A stretch of 64,000 nucleotides of DNA, from positions 1 through 64,000 of the IMG/VR virus record IMGVR_UViG_3300029267_001718; one strand, given 5' to 3'. Made by a program: the position numbers and the translations under genes. Every line of letters starts with the position of its first letter. Position 1 is the first letter of the stretch. Under the pieces are notes generated by a model. It did not search any database. It worked only from the letters and a program-made list of their open reading frames with translations, and was not told the origin of the DNA. Of the stretch, positions 7,985 to 15,592 are shown one piece after another. This stretch comes from a virus.

Positions 7985-9115
7985 ATGTTGGAGGGATTGA
8001 AGGTTTCATTCACCCCTGCGGTGGTCAATCAAGCTGTGGCGAACGTTCGAAACTGCTTGGAGTCGGGGCGGCTCATTCACGAGCGATATGTGCCGGAACT
8101 GGAACAGAAAATTCTTCGGATGATTCCCGGGGCGATGTATGTCGTTACGACGTTAAGCAACACGGCGGGGCATGAGGTTTTGTTCCACGTACTCTCGCAC
8201 AATTACGGGGCGAGGGGTTGGAAGATTGTTTTTCCAGCGAACGCGTTTGCGGCTCCGGTCTTCGCGGCGGAGCGTGCGGGATTCAAACCGATCTTCTGTG
8301 ATATCAACCCAGAGACGACGGACTACAATCTCGATGAGCTATCCAGCATCTTGGCACTGCATCGTGATGTCTTCGCGATTTCAGTGCTGTCCGGAAATGG
8401 TCGTGTCCCCGGGTGCATTCCTGAACTTCACACGTTGGCACACCACCACGGAGCGAAACTGATCGAAGACGCGGCTCATTCGTTCGGGGCGAAACGCGAG
8501 GAATTCTACTCAGGCAATTGGGCGGACTTTACGGTTTTGTCGTTCAATCCAACGAAGCCTGTAGGATTCGGTCAAGCGGGTGCGGTCGTCGGGTTTGATC
8601 CTTCGGTGATGGATGACGTACGGCAGTGGGCACATTACGGTAAGACGGCGATGTTTGGAGCGTCTTCGCCCGTTGTCCCGGGATTCAATTTGAAGATGGT
8701 CGATATCTACGCGGCGATTGGTTGTGCAGTGTTGGACGACGCACCACGCATTCTCGCGGCAAGGCGTGTAGTCGCTGATTGGTACGCGGAACATCTTCCG
8801 CACATGGTGAGACAATTCGACAACGCGGAGTCGACGTTCTACAAGTTTCCGGTTGAACTTCCGGAAGGCATCGACCGCAAAAAATTTGAGGATCTCATGC
8901 GTGCACGCGGGATCGGTTTGTCGGGTAATACAATCACTGAGCCGACACCGTTCCAGCCAGCGTTGTCGGGCGAATGGGACACCGAAAAATTCCCGGGCGT
9001 TGAGCGGCACCTTGCACGCACGGTTTGTTTGCCGATGCACGAGGGCGTGAGCCTCGACCATGTGAAGTCAATCTCTCGTTTGATTCCTGATGTTTTGGAC
9101 AGGATGACACACTAA
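7985..9115 (+). CDS. DegT/DnrJ/EryC1/StrS-family PLP aminotransferase
   Basis: A 376-residue fold-type I aminotransferase. EDAAHSFGA (161-169) supplies the Asp that contacts the PLP ring nitrogen and a nearby His. SFNPTK has the Schiff-base Lys at 191. FPANAFAAP (83-91) is the conserved strand before the cofactor site. Members aminate keto-sugars of nucleotide sugars. With the epimerase and cupin it could make an amino-deoxy sugar, although no sugar nucleotidylyltransferase is in this window. Confidence 0.9.
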   Translation: MLEGLKVSFTPAVVNQAVANVRNCLESGRLIHERYVPELEQKILRMIPGAMYVVTTLSNTAGHEVLFHVLSHNYGARGWKIVFPANAFAAPVFAAERAGFKPIFCDINPETTDYNLDELSSILALHRDVFAISVLSGNGRVPGCIPELHTLAHHHGAKLIEDAAHSFGAKREEFYSGNWADFTVLSFNPTKPVGFGQAGAVVGFDPSVMDDVRQWAHYGKTAMFGASSPVVPGFNLKMVDIYAAIGCAVLDDAPRILAARRVVADWYAEHLPHMVRQFDNAESTFYKFPVELPEGIDRKKFEDLMRARGIGLSGNTITEPTPFQPALSGEWDTEKFPGVERHLARTVCLPMHEGVSLDHVKSISRLIPDVLDRMTH

Positions 9116-9243
9116 TGCAGTCAGTAAATGATGTTCCAAAGGTTGTGATGATTATGCGTCCGGTCGACGGCGGGCGTGCAGTCATTGGTTCGGTCGATTG
9201 TCCACACTGCGGGTCTTGGGTGGATGTGGAGACAATTCAATGA
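9115..9243 (+). CDS. 42-residue protein with a CPHC motif
   Basis: The ATG overlaps the upstream TAA (TAATG) and the stop overlaps the next ATG (ATGA), so the frame is locked between two genes by translational coupling. One CPHC pair near the C-terminus is the only visible motif; it could form half a zinc site, perhaps on dimerisation. Function unknown. It is below common gene-finding length cut-offs. Confidence 0.65.
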   Translation: MQSVNDVPKVVMIMRPVDGGRAVIGSVDCPHCGSWVDVETIQ

Positions 9244-10631
9244 GGTTCGCAATTCTACCTTTGATTTCGGTCAAAAAGAAAATCCTAAAAGAATCCGATT
9301 GGGTCACGTGGAAACAACTGATCCACACATGGCGTGAGGAAGTGTTTTGCTACGTGCTTCTGCATGAGAATGCGGACGTGCCGGAAGATTGTGAATTCGA
9401 AAACGTGGAGTACGTTCGGCTGAAACACTGGTCTCCGTACGCGTCGGATCAAGCGACGATTAGCTCGGAAGTTTACGAACTATTCAATCCGGTCAATGGA
9501 AAATACCAAGTCGATGCGTTCTGGACTTCACGCAGTCCGGTAGCGGCGAATCTGAAACGACTTCTGGACTACAACGGGCAGACGGCGGTCCCTGTTTATC
9601 TCGTGGAAATGTGGGTTCAGGAGTACGCGAAACTGACGGATCTGGATCACAAATTGCGGGCGGTCAGCTACAGCGAATGTGTGACGCTGTTTCAATCGGA
9701 ACGGGAGAAAAAAATTGCTCTCGACTCGTGCCGCAAATACTTGGCTCCAGCGGAATTTATCAAGGCCGAAGGGCTCGCACGCGTACGCTCGGGCGGGATC
9801 AATGCCCACAGGATCGCGAAACTCGCAGACAGCACGCCTAAATTCGACACACAGACGTTGCTTTTCGCAGGGCGACTCAACTCCAACAAACACTGGAAAG
9901 ACGTTCTGGAGGTTTACCAAGATCTATTTCGCATGGGTCACGATATCGAAATAAAAGTCTTGAGCGGATCGGCGGAACCCACCGAACACTTCGACAAGGT
10001 GGAAGTTGTCAAACCTCTCGGGTATGCGGAATATTTGGAGTTTCTCTGCAAATGTCACGTGTCGGTTTCGATGAGCCGGGAAGAGGGATTCTCGTTCGGT
10101 CTGTTGGAGCAAATGTGCACGGGGAATCCAGTGCTGCTTCCGGACACGTGGTGGGCGTGGGACTTGGCAGGATCGAAGGATTATCCGTTTCTTTACAAGA
10201 ACAAAAAAGAATTGTATGCTCTACTGACTTGGGTTCTGCGAAACTACGCGGACGCCCGCACGCGTATGGTCGAGCACACGGAGCGAATTGTCGAGCAACA
10301 CGACGTGTCGGTTGCTGCGGCAGAAATGCTCGGCGTGGTGGATGGGACGTTTGTGGAGTTCGGCGAGTGGGATGAAAAATTTCACGCGGTTCTGGCTGAG
10401 ACGCCTCCGCTGTTCTCGTTGCTTGAGTTCTGTAACATCGCGGCGAAGATGTACCCGGGGACTGCTTTCGGAACTTACCTGATAGTGATTGGGGCATACC
10501 GAAACATTTACCATTGGCTCCGCAGCAACGCGGTTGAAGTGCGTGTTGCGTCCATGCAATTCGTCAAAAACAAAGAGGAAATGTCGAAATGGTTGACGAC
10601 GGCAAGATCGAGATCATCAAGCCCGAAATGA
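9240..10631 (+). CDS. GT-B fold glycosyltransferase (GT4-like)
   Basis: A 463-residue protein read from ATG 9240. FAGRLNSNKHWKDVLEVYQ (about 215-233) is the donor-domain opening of GT4 enzymes. SREEGFSFGLLEQM (about 281-294) is the EX7E-type region, with Glu residues near 283-284 and 291. It forms a coupled unit with the 42-residue protein and the aminotransferase, so it may use the sugar they make. Its C-terminus overlaps the start of the ParB-like gene by 43 nt. Confidence 0.8.
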   Translation: MRFAILPLISVKKKILKESDWVTWKQLIHTWREEVFCYVLLHENADVPEDCEFENVEYVRLKHWSPYASDQATISSEVYELFNPVNGKYQVDAFWTSRSPVAANLKRLLDYNGQTAVPVYLVEMWVQEYAKLTDLDHKLRAVSYSECVTLFQSEREKKIALDSCRKYLAPAEFIKAEGLARVRSGGINAHRIAKLADSTPKFDTQTLLFAGRLNSNKHWKDVLEVYQDLFRMGHDIEIKVLSGSAEPTEHFDKVEVVKPLGYAEYLEFLCKCHVSVSMSREEGFSFGLLEQMCTGNPVLLPDTWWAWDLAGSKDYPFLYKNKKELYALLTWVLRNYADARTRMVEHTERIVEQHDVSVAAAEMLGVVDGTFVEFGEWDEKFHAVLAETPPLFSLLEFCNIAAKMYPGTAFGTYLIVIGAYRNIYHWLRSNAVEVRVASMQFVKNKEEMSKWLTTARSRSSSPK

Positions 10632-11335
10632 TTCCGCTGGATCGGTTGCACCCTAATCCTTGGAATCCGAATGTTCAGGATGAGGAAACGTTCAATCAAC
10701 TGGTCGAGGAAATTCGGGCGGACGGGTTTGAGCATCCGTTGAACGTCGTTCCCTGCACGTGCGATGAGATCGACGGCGAACACTGGATGATTATCGGCGG
10801 TGAGCATCGATTCAAGGCGGCGACGTTCCTCGAAATGGAAGCGGTCCCCTGTTGCGTTGCCAATTGGGACGAATTGGAAGCGAAATTCAAAACGGTCAAG
10901 CGGAATCTTTTGACGGGCGAATTGAGTGCTACGAAATTCACGGCACTTGTCAAATCGTTGGAGGATCGCGTAGACCCCGGGGCGATGCCACACGCGTTCG
11001 GCTTTTCGTCGGAGAAAGAATTCAAACGGTTCCTCATCGAAGAAAAGGATGATAGGGATCGCTCGTTTATGGATTCTCTGTTGGATGAAACACGCAAGGG
11101 AAAATTTGCAGTCGATTCGATCTCGGATATCATCTCCACCATATTTGGGGAGTGTGCCGAAACAGTCGACCAAAACTTCCTATTCTTCACATATCGCGGA
11201 GCTATCCAGTGCGTGTGTCTCTGTGATGATGCTTGCCTGAAATCGGTCAAAAACATGGTGCAGCATCTCAAGGACACGGGCGGGGATATCACGGTCTTCA
11301 TGCAGGAAGCAATCGACGCCCGTCTTGAAGGTTGA
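10589..11335 (+). CDS. ParB/Srx-like N-terminal domain protein
   Basis: A 248-residue protein. Residues 10-100 have the ParB-N pattern: LHPNPWNPN early, a central Glu-rich helix, and IIGGEHRFKAATFL, matching the GERRxRA box. ParB-N domains bind nucleotides (CTP in true ParB) or act as nucleases or kinases. The C-terminal half is not recognised. It precedes the terminase genes, where phage ParB-like proteins are often found. A GAGGAAATG ribosome-binding site lies before ATG 10589. Confidence 0.8.
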   Translation: MVDDGKIEIIKPEMIPLDRLHPNPWNPNVQDEETFNQLVEEIRADGFEHPLNVVPCTCDEIDGEHWMIIGGEHRFKAATFLEMEAVPCCVANWDELEAKFKTVKRNLLTGELSATKFTALVKSLEDRVDPGAMPHAFGFSSEKEFKRFLIEEKDDRDRSFMDSLLDETRKGKFAVDSISDIISTIFGECAETVDQNFLFFTYRGAIQCVCLCDDACLKSVKNMVQHLKDTGGDITVFMQEAIDARLEG

Positions 11336-11360
11336 CACTCCCCTGGAAATTGGGTATGAC
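11332..11360 (+). promoter_or_regulatory. Late-region promoter TTGACA-17-TATGAC
   Basis: TTGACA (11332-11337) and TATGAC (11355-11360) are separated by 17 bp, overlapping the stop of the ParB-like gene and facing the terminase small subunit. No GCCG operator is embedded, unlike the early-type promoters, so control should differ. Confidence 0.7.
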
Positions 11361-11394
11361 TATCAGTAGTCTCCGATTTTTCTAGGGGAATCCT

Positions 11395-12066
11395 ATGTCT
11401 ACTGCATCGCCCGATTCGTCGACAGTTCTGCCTCTGACGGGACTGTTGCGTGAACTCGACAAAGATCCACGCGAGGCATCCCCCGAAGAGTTGGCACTGG
11501 TCCCCTCGGATGAGGCGGAAAAGGTTCGCAAACTTCGGGTCATGTCCGATTCTGAAAAGCGGGCGGAAGCATTTCTGATGCGGATGGATGGTGTTCCGGT
11601 CAACGCTATCGCCAAGGGGTTTGGCGTGAGCACGAGTACGGTCTATCGCTGGCTTCACGAACACGCGGACGAATTTCGAACGCACTTCGAACAGCGGCCA
11701 GCGGCGAACGTGATTGTCGAACACATGCAGTGGCTCGGTCGGCTGGAGGAAATGTGTCTGTACGAAGCGAACCAACTGAAGGACGATGGCACAATCATCG
11801 ATCCGAAAACAGGCACGGTGACGCGTATCGACAATGGACGTGCGAAGTCCATGAAGAACAAGTTTCTGCAGTCGGCAATGCGTGCTCGTCGAATGATGAT
11901 TGAGCTACAATTGGACACGGGTGTATTGCCTCGTGAGCCGTCCAAGCATTATCATTCTATGGTGAATGACGGACGTGCAGCCGACGAGGAAAAAACGGCT
12001 CACAGGACTCCCGAACAAGTACGGGAAGAAATCCTAAAACTCGCCGAAACCACCCGCACACTATGA
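11395..12066 (+). CDS. terS: Terminase small subunit-like DNA-binding protein
   Basis: A 223-residue protein. A helix-turn-helix lies at about residues 62-85 (IAKGFGVSTSTVYRWL), followed by a long helical region rich in Met/Arg for oligomerisation. It lies directly before, and overlaps by 4 nt, the large terminase gene, which is the main ground for the role: recognition of the phage packaging site and regulation of the motor. A promoter at 11332 starts the late operon here. Confidence 0.75.
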   Translation: MSTASPDSSTVLPLTGLLRELDKDPREASPEELALVPSDEAEKVRKLRVMSDSEKRAEAFLMRMDGVPVNAIAKGFGVSTSTVYRWLHEHADEFRTHFEQRPAANVIVEHMQWLGRLEEMCLYEANQLKDDGTIIDPKTGTVTRIDNGRAKSMKNKFLQSAMRARRMMIELQLDTGVLPREPSKHYHSMVNDGRAADEEKTAHRTPEQVREEILKLAETTRTL

Positions 12067-13748
12067 GCACCGCAGTAGATCCCGCTGAACCTCTTTCCGA
12101 CTTCGAAATGCGTCAGCTTGAAGTCATGGAAAAACTTCTGGCGATCCGCAAGGCCCGTTTGGAGTTTGCGACGGAGCACCATTTGAACACCAAGGGTGAG
12201 CGAATGGACTTCGAACACTATCCGCACATCCGAGCGTTATACAACAGCCTCGCGGCGGATATTGTTCTGCAGGGCTCGGTTCAATGTTTCAAATCGGAAT
12301 GGTCAGTGATCGATCATTTCGCGTCAGCCTATGTCGGCCTGTCGATCTTCTACGTGGTTCCAAAATTTGAAGCACGAACGACCTACGTGCAGAACCGAAT
12401 CAACCGAGTCGTCGAAAACGTTCCGGAGTACAAAAAGATCGTCAAGGATGGGTTCTTCGATTCGGTTGCGATGAAAAACTTTGGAGCGGGTGTTATCAAG
12501 TACGTTGGTTCGAACGTGCTCGCTGACTTCAAGGAATTTCCTGCCGACATGCTATTCGTTGAAGAGGTTGACGAGTGCGACAAGCAAAACGTTGAATACG
12601 CTCTCGACCGTTTGCGAGCTTCGAAATTTCAGTTTCGTCGATACCTCGGCAACCCGAAATTACGCGGGCGGGGGATCAATGGTTTCTTCCAAATGTCGGA
12701 TCAGCGTGAGTGGTTCGTCCCCTGTTTGGAGTGCGGGAATTTCCATGAACTCGATTGGTTCGAAACGGTTGTGAAGGCTGTATACGATGAGTCGGGCGAA
12801 GTGGTCGACTATCTTCTGCGGGATGAAATTTGGGAGCCTGGGTGTAGACGCGATATCAAAATCATTTGTCCGGACTGTGGGGGCGAACTGGAACGGGCAA
12901 GCATTCGCGGCGAGTGGCGACCGAAAAATCCGAAAAGCCAAATCGAGGGTTATCACATTAGCATGTTGTGCAACCCTATCAACTCCGTATCCGGAATGTG
13001 GGATCGGTTTCAGAAGGGTCTAACCGATCCCGGGAAGATGCAGCAATTCTTCAATTCGGATTTGGGATTGCCTTATTCGGCGATGGGTAGTAGGGTGACA
13101 ACCGAAGTGTTGGACGGTTGCGTGGAGGATGGGTTCTCGTTACAAATTCAGCCCGACTGTGCACACGTGCGAGGAAACTCTTCGGACGGTCCCTGCACGA
13201 TGGGAGTTGATGTTGGCGGCGTGCTCGACGTTCAAATCTCGCAACTGGTCGAGCGTAATAATCGAAAGAAATTGTTCTTCGGAAAGGTTCGGACGATTGA
13301 CGAATTGGTCAATCTGTGTGAGCTATACAACGTTGAAGTAGCGGTCATGGATTCGATGCCCGAGGCGACATTGGCCCAGGACTTTCAGGAACTTGCCCCG
13401 TGCGACGTTTGGTTGTGTCGTTATCGGAATGAAGGAACTGATCGTCGGCGAACCTACGACACACGAGACCGGATTATAAACATCGACAGGACGGAAGCAC
13501 TCGACCGTTCGTTTGCGAAGTTGCGAGCACACCGAACAATTCTTCCGGAGAATTATGAGTTGGTGCTTGGCGGTGCATTCCTTCGCGAAATGTGCAACCC
13601 TGTCCGCGAAGTTGTTGAGGACACGAAGGGCAACGCAAAATACGAATGGAAAAAATGCGTAGACCACCAGCGGCACGCGGACACGTACGATCTGTTGGCG
13701 GCTGAGTTGGCTATCGAATCGGTTCTGGACGCAATTGAGGTAGGATGA
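12063..13748 (+). CDS. terL: Terminase large subunit, GpA-like
   Basis: A 561-residue packaging ATPase-nuclease. Residues 71-79 (GSVQCFKSE) occupy the Walker A position of the GpA family in a degenerate form, and MLFVEEVDECD (163-173) is Walker B. A zinc ribbon of C221/C224 and C269/C272 matches GpA-type proteins. The C-terminal half holds GVDVGG and AVMDSMPE acidic motifs of the RNase H-like nuclease that cuts concatemers. It overlaps the genes on both sides. Confidence 0.88.
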   Translation: MSTAVDPAEPLSDFEMRQLEVMEKLLAIRKARLEFATEHHLNTKGERMDFEHYPHIRALYNSLAADIVLQGSVQCFKSEWSVIDHFASAYVGLSIFYVVPKFEARTTYVQNRINRVVENVPEYKKIVKDGFFDSVAMKNFGAGVIKYVGSNVLADFKEFPADMLFVEEVDECDKQNVEYALDRLRASKFQFRRYLGNPKLRGRGINGFFQMSDQREWFVPCLECGNFHELDWFETVVKAVYDESGEVVDYLLRDEIWEPGCRRDIKIICPDCGGELERASIRGEWRPKNPKSQIEGYHISMLCNPINSVSGMWDRFQKGLTDPGKMQQFFNSDLGLPYSAMGSRVTTEVLDGCVEDGFSLQIQPDCAHVRGNSSDGPCTMGVDVGGVLDVQISQLVERNNRKKLFFGKVRTIDELVNLCELYNVEVAVMDSMPEATLAQDFQELAPCDVWLCRYRNEGTDRRRTYDTRDRIINIDRTEALDRSFAKLRAHRTILPENYELVLGGAFLREMCNPVREVVEDTKGNAKYEWKKCVDHQRHADTYDLLAAELAIESVLDAIEVG

Positions 13749-15592
13749 TGTCTGACGAACACGAAAAACCTGAAGTGGTTGAAGACGGTCCACTCGCCGA
13801 AGCGATTCGGGACGCGGCTGTCCCCTGGGACACTGCGGAAGAATTCGAAATCAACGAAGCCTTCATCACGGAAGAGGGACGCGTCACGTCGGCGGATGAC
13901 TTTGCCAAGGAAGTCATTCGGAAATCGATGCGGTGTTTCGACACGGATCGGATTGAGTCCGAAGATACGCGACAACTGATGTCGAAATCATTGGTTGAGG
14001 GATCGACGCAGTCGGATCGCGAAATCGGGGACGCTGACATTCAGATGGATAAGGTGAAGGTGATTGAACCTCCGTACCCACCCGAACTCTTGTCAGCATT
14101 CTTGGAGGTTGACGAAACGCACTTCCGTTGCGTTCGGACGAAAGTCACAGACGCGGTTGGTCGTGACTACTCGTTTTCTCCTGCAGTGAATCCGGGCGGG
14201 TTGCAGCATGATCCTTCGAAATTGTCGGACGCTGAAAAGGCGGCAATGCGGAAGGAACTTGAAATGATTCAGGCGTTTGTCGAAGACGCCAACGACATGA
14301 TTCATTTTGAAGGTGTGCTAGATCGGGCGGGGATGGACTACGAGGCAATCGGTTGGGCGGGCGTCGAAGTCGTGCGATCTCTCGACATGAAAATTCGGAA
14401 GCTCGCACACGCACCCGCGACACGCCTACGCGTGCTGAAGGGTTGGCGGGGATTCGTGGAGATTCTCGGGGCGAACAAATTCGTCTACTATCAACCGTTC
14501 GGTCAGAAAGTCGTATCGAAACGCATCGATCCGATCACGAAGAAAAATGAGCCGTACGATCCTCGCCAGGACGGTCCTCTGGAAGCGTCGAATCCAAAAC
14601 TGAAATGGAACCTCATCGACCGCGAGACGGGCAAACCGACAACCGATATGTCGCGTGCGGCGAATGAGTTGATTTGGTTGACGAAGCCACATCCGAATAC
14701 GATCTATTACGGAATGGCAGACGTGCTTCCCGCACTAGGTTGGCTGTTGGCGAACGTACACATTCGCGACTATGTTTTGCAGTTTTTCGAGCACAACACG
14801 GTTCCTCGATACGCGGTGGTGATTGAAGGTGCTCGGCTGTCGGAACCCGTGAAGAAAACGATCACTGAATATTTCGGTTCGCAAGTGAAGGGGAAGGCAC
14901 ATAAAACTCTGATTATTCCTGTGCCCGCACGCGGGACGGAAGTGAAAGTGCGGTTCGAAAAACTCGACGCGGACGCCCAAGAGTCTTCGTTCCAAGAAAC
15001 CAAAAAGAACAACTCTCAATCCATTATGACTTCGCACGGAGTCAGCCCTGCGATCATCGGAATTTCGGAACATTCCGAACTCGGTTCTGGCAAAGGATTA
15101 TCCCAAGCGGAAATTTACAAGGATCGGATCGTCACCCCGTCACAGCGACTTTGGGCACGCGGGATCAACCGCATGTGGAGACTCGGTCTCGGAGTGACGC
15201 TGGTCGTTCTGAAATTCAGCCCGTTGGACGTGCGGGATCGCAAGTCTGAGCAAGAAATGTATGTCGGCTACATGGAACGCGGGACGATGACAATCAACGA
15301 GATTCGGTTGAAGCTGGATCTTGAGCCCGTGGAGGGTGGGGATCGTCCGTTCATTATGACCCCGCAAGGCCCGTTCTTCATCGACGAAATGACCGAAGCG
15401 TCGTCGGCGGACAAGCAAGCCTTGGAAGACGAAATTGAGGCGGTCAAAAACGACATGGCGGCGAAAGCGATGGCGGACAAGGTGAAAGCCGACGCTGAAC
15501 GCAAAGCCGCTGCGGAAAATGGACCCCCGCAAAATGGCAACGGTAAACAACCCAATTCCGGACCTCCGAAGCCACAGCCTGCAGCTAGTTAA
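13748..15592 (+). CDS. Portal protein (PBSX/HK97-like)
   Basis: A protein of about 614 residues forming the dodecameric DNA channel at the capsid vertex. After a poorly conserved acidic N-terminus, the segment from about residue 100 (EPPYPPELLSAF) on follows the PBSX-type portal pattern. The MTSHGVSPAIIGISE segment near 428-442 is typical. The tail is Ala/Lys/Asp rich and low-complexity. The start is ATG 13748 or the adjacent ATG 13745, overlapping the terminase stop. Position between terminase and head protein supports the call. Confidence 0.88.
   Translation: MSDEHEKPEVVEDGPLAEAIRDAAVPWDTAEEFEINEAFITEEGRVTSADDFAKEVIRKSMRCFDTDRIESEDTRQLMSKSLVEGSTQSDREIGDADIQMDKVKVIEPPYPPELLSAFLEVDETHFRCVRTKVTDAVGRDYSFSPAVNPGGLQHDPSKLSDAEKAAMRKELEMIQAFVEDANDMIHFEGVLDRAGMDYEAIGWAGVEVVRSLDMKIRKLAHAPATRLRVLKGWRGFVEILGANKFVYYQPFGQKVVSKRIDPITKKNEPYDPRQDGPLEASNPKLKWNLIDRETGKPTTDMSRAANELIWLTKPHPNTIYYGMADVLPALGWLLANVHIRDYVLQFFEHNTVPRYAVVIEGARLSEPVKKTITEYFGSQVKGKAHKTLIIPVPARGTEVKVRFEKLDADAQESSFQETKKNNSQSIMTSHGVSPAIIGISEHSELGSGKGLSQAEIYKDRIVTPSQRLWARGINRMWRLGLGVTLVVLKFSPLDVRDRKSEQEMYVGYMERGTMTINEIRLKLDLEPVEGGDRPFIMTPQGPFFIDEMTEASSADKQALEDEIEAVKNDMAAKAMADKVKADAERKAAAENGPPQNGNGKQPNSGPPKPQPAAS

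Noticed and set aside
10696-11775. 359-codon minus-strand frame opposite the ParB-like and small terminase genes
   Set aside because: Antisense shadow; the + strand frames have motifs, promoter and ribosome-binding sites.
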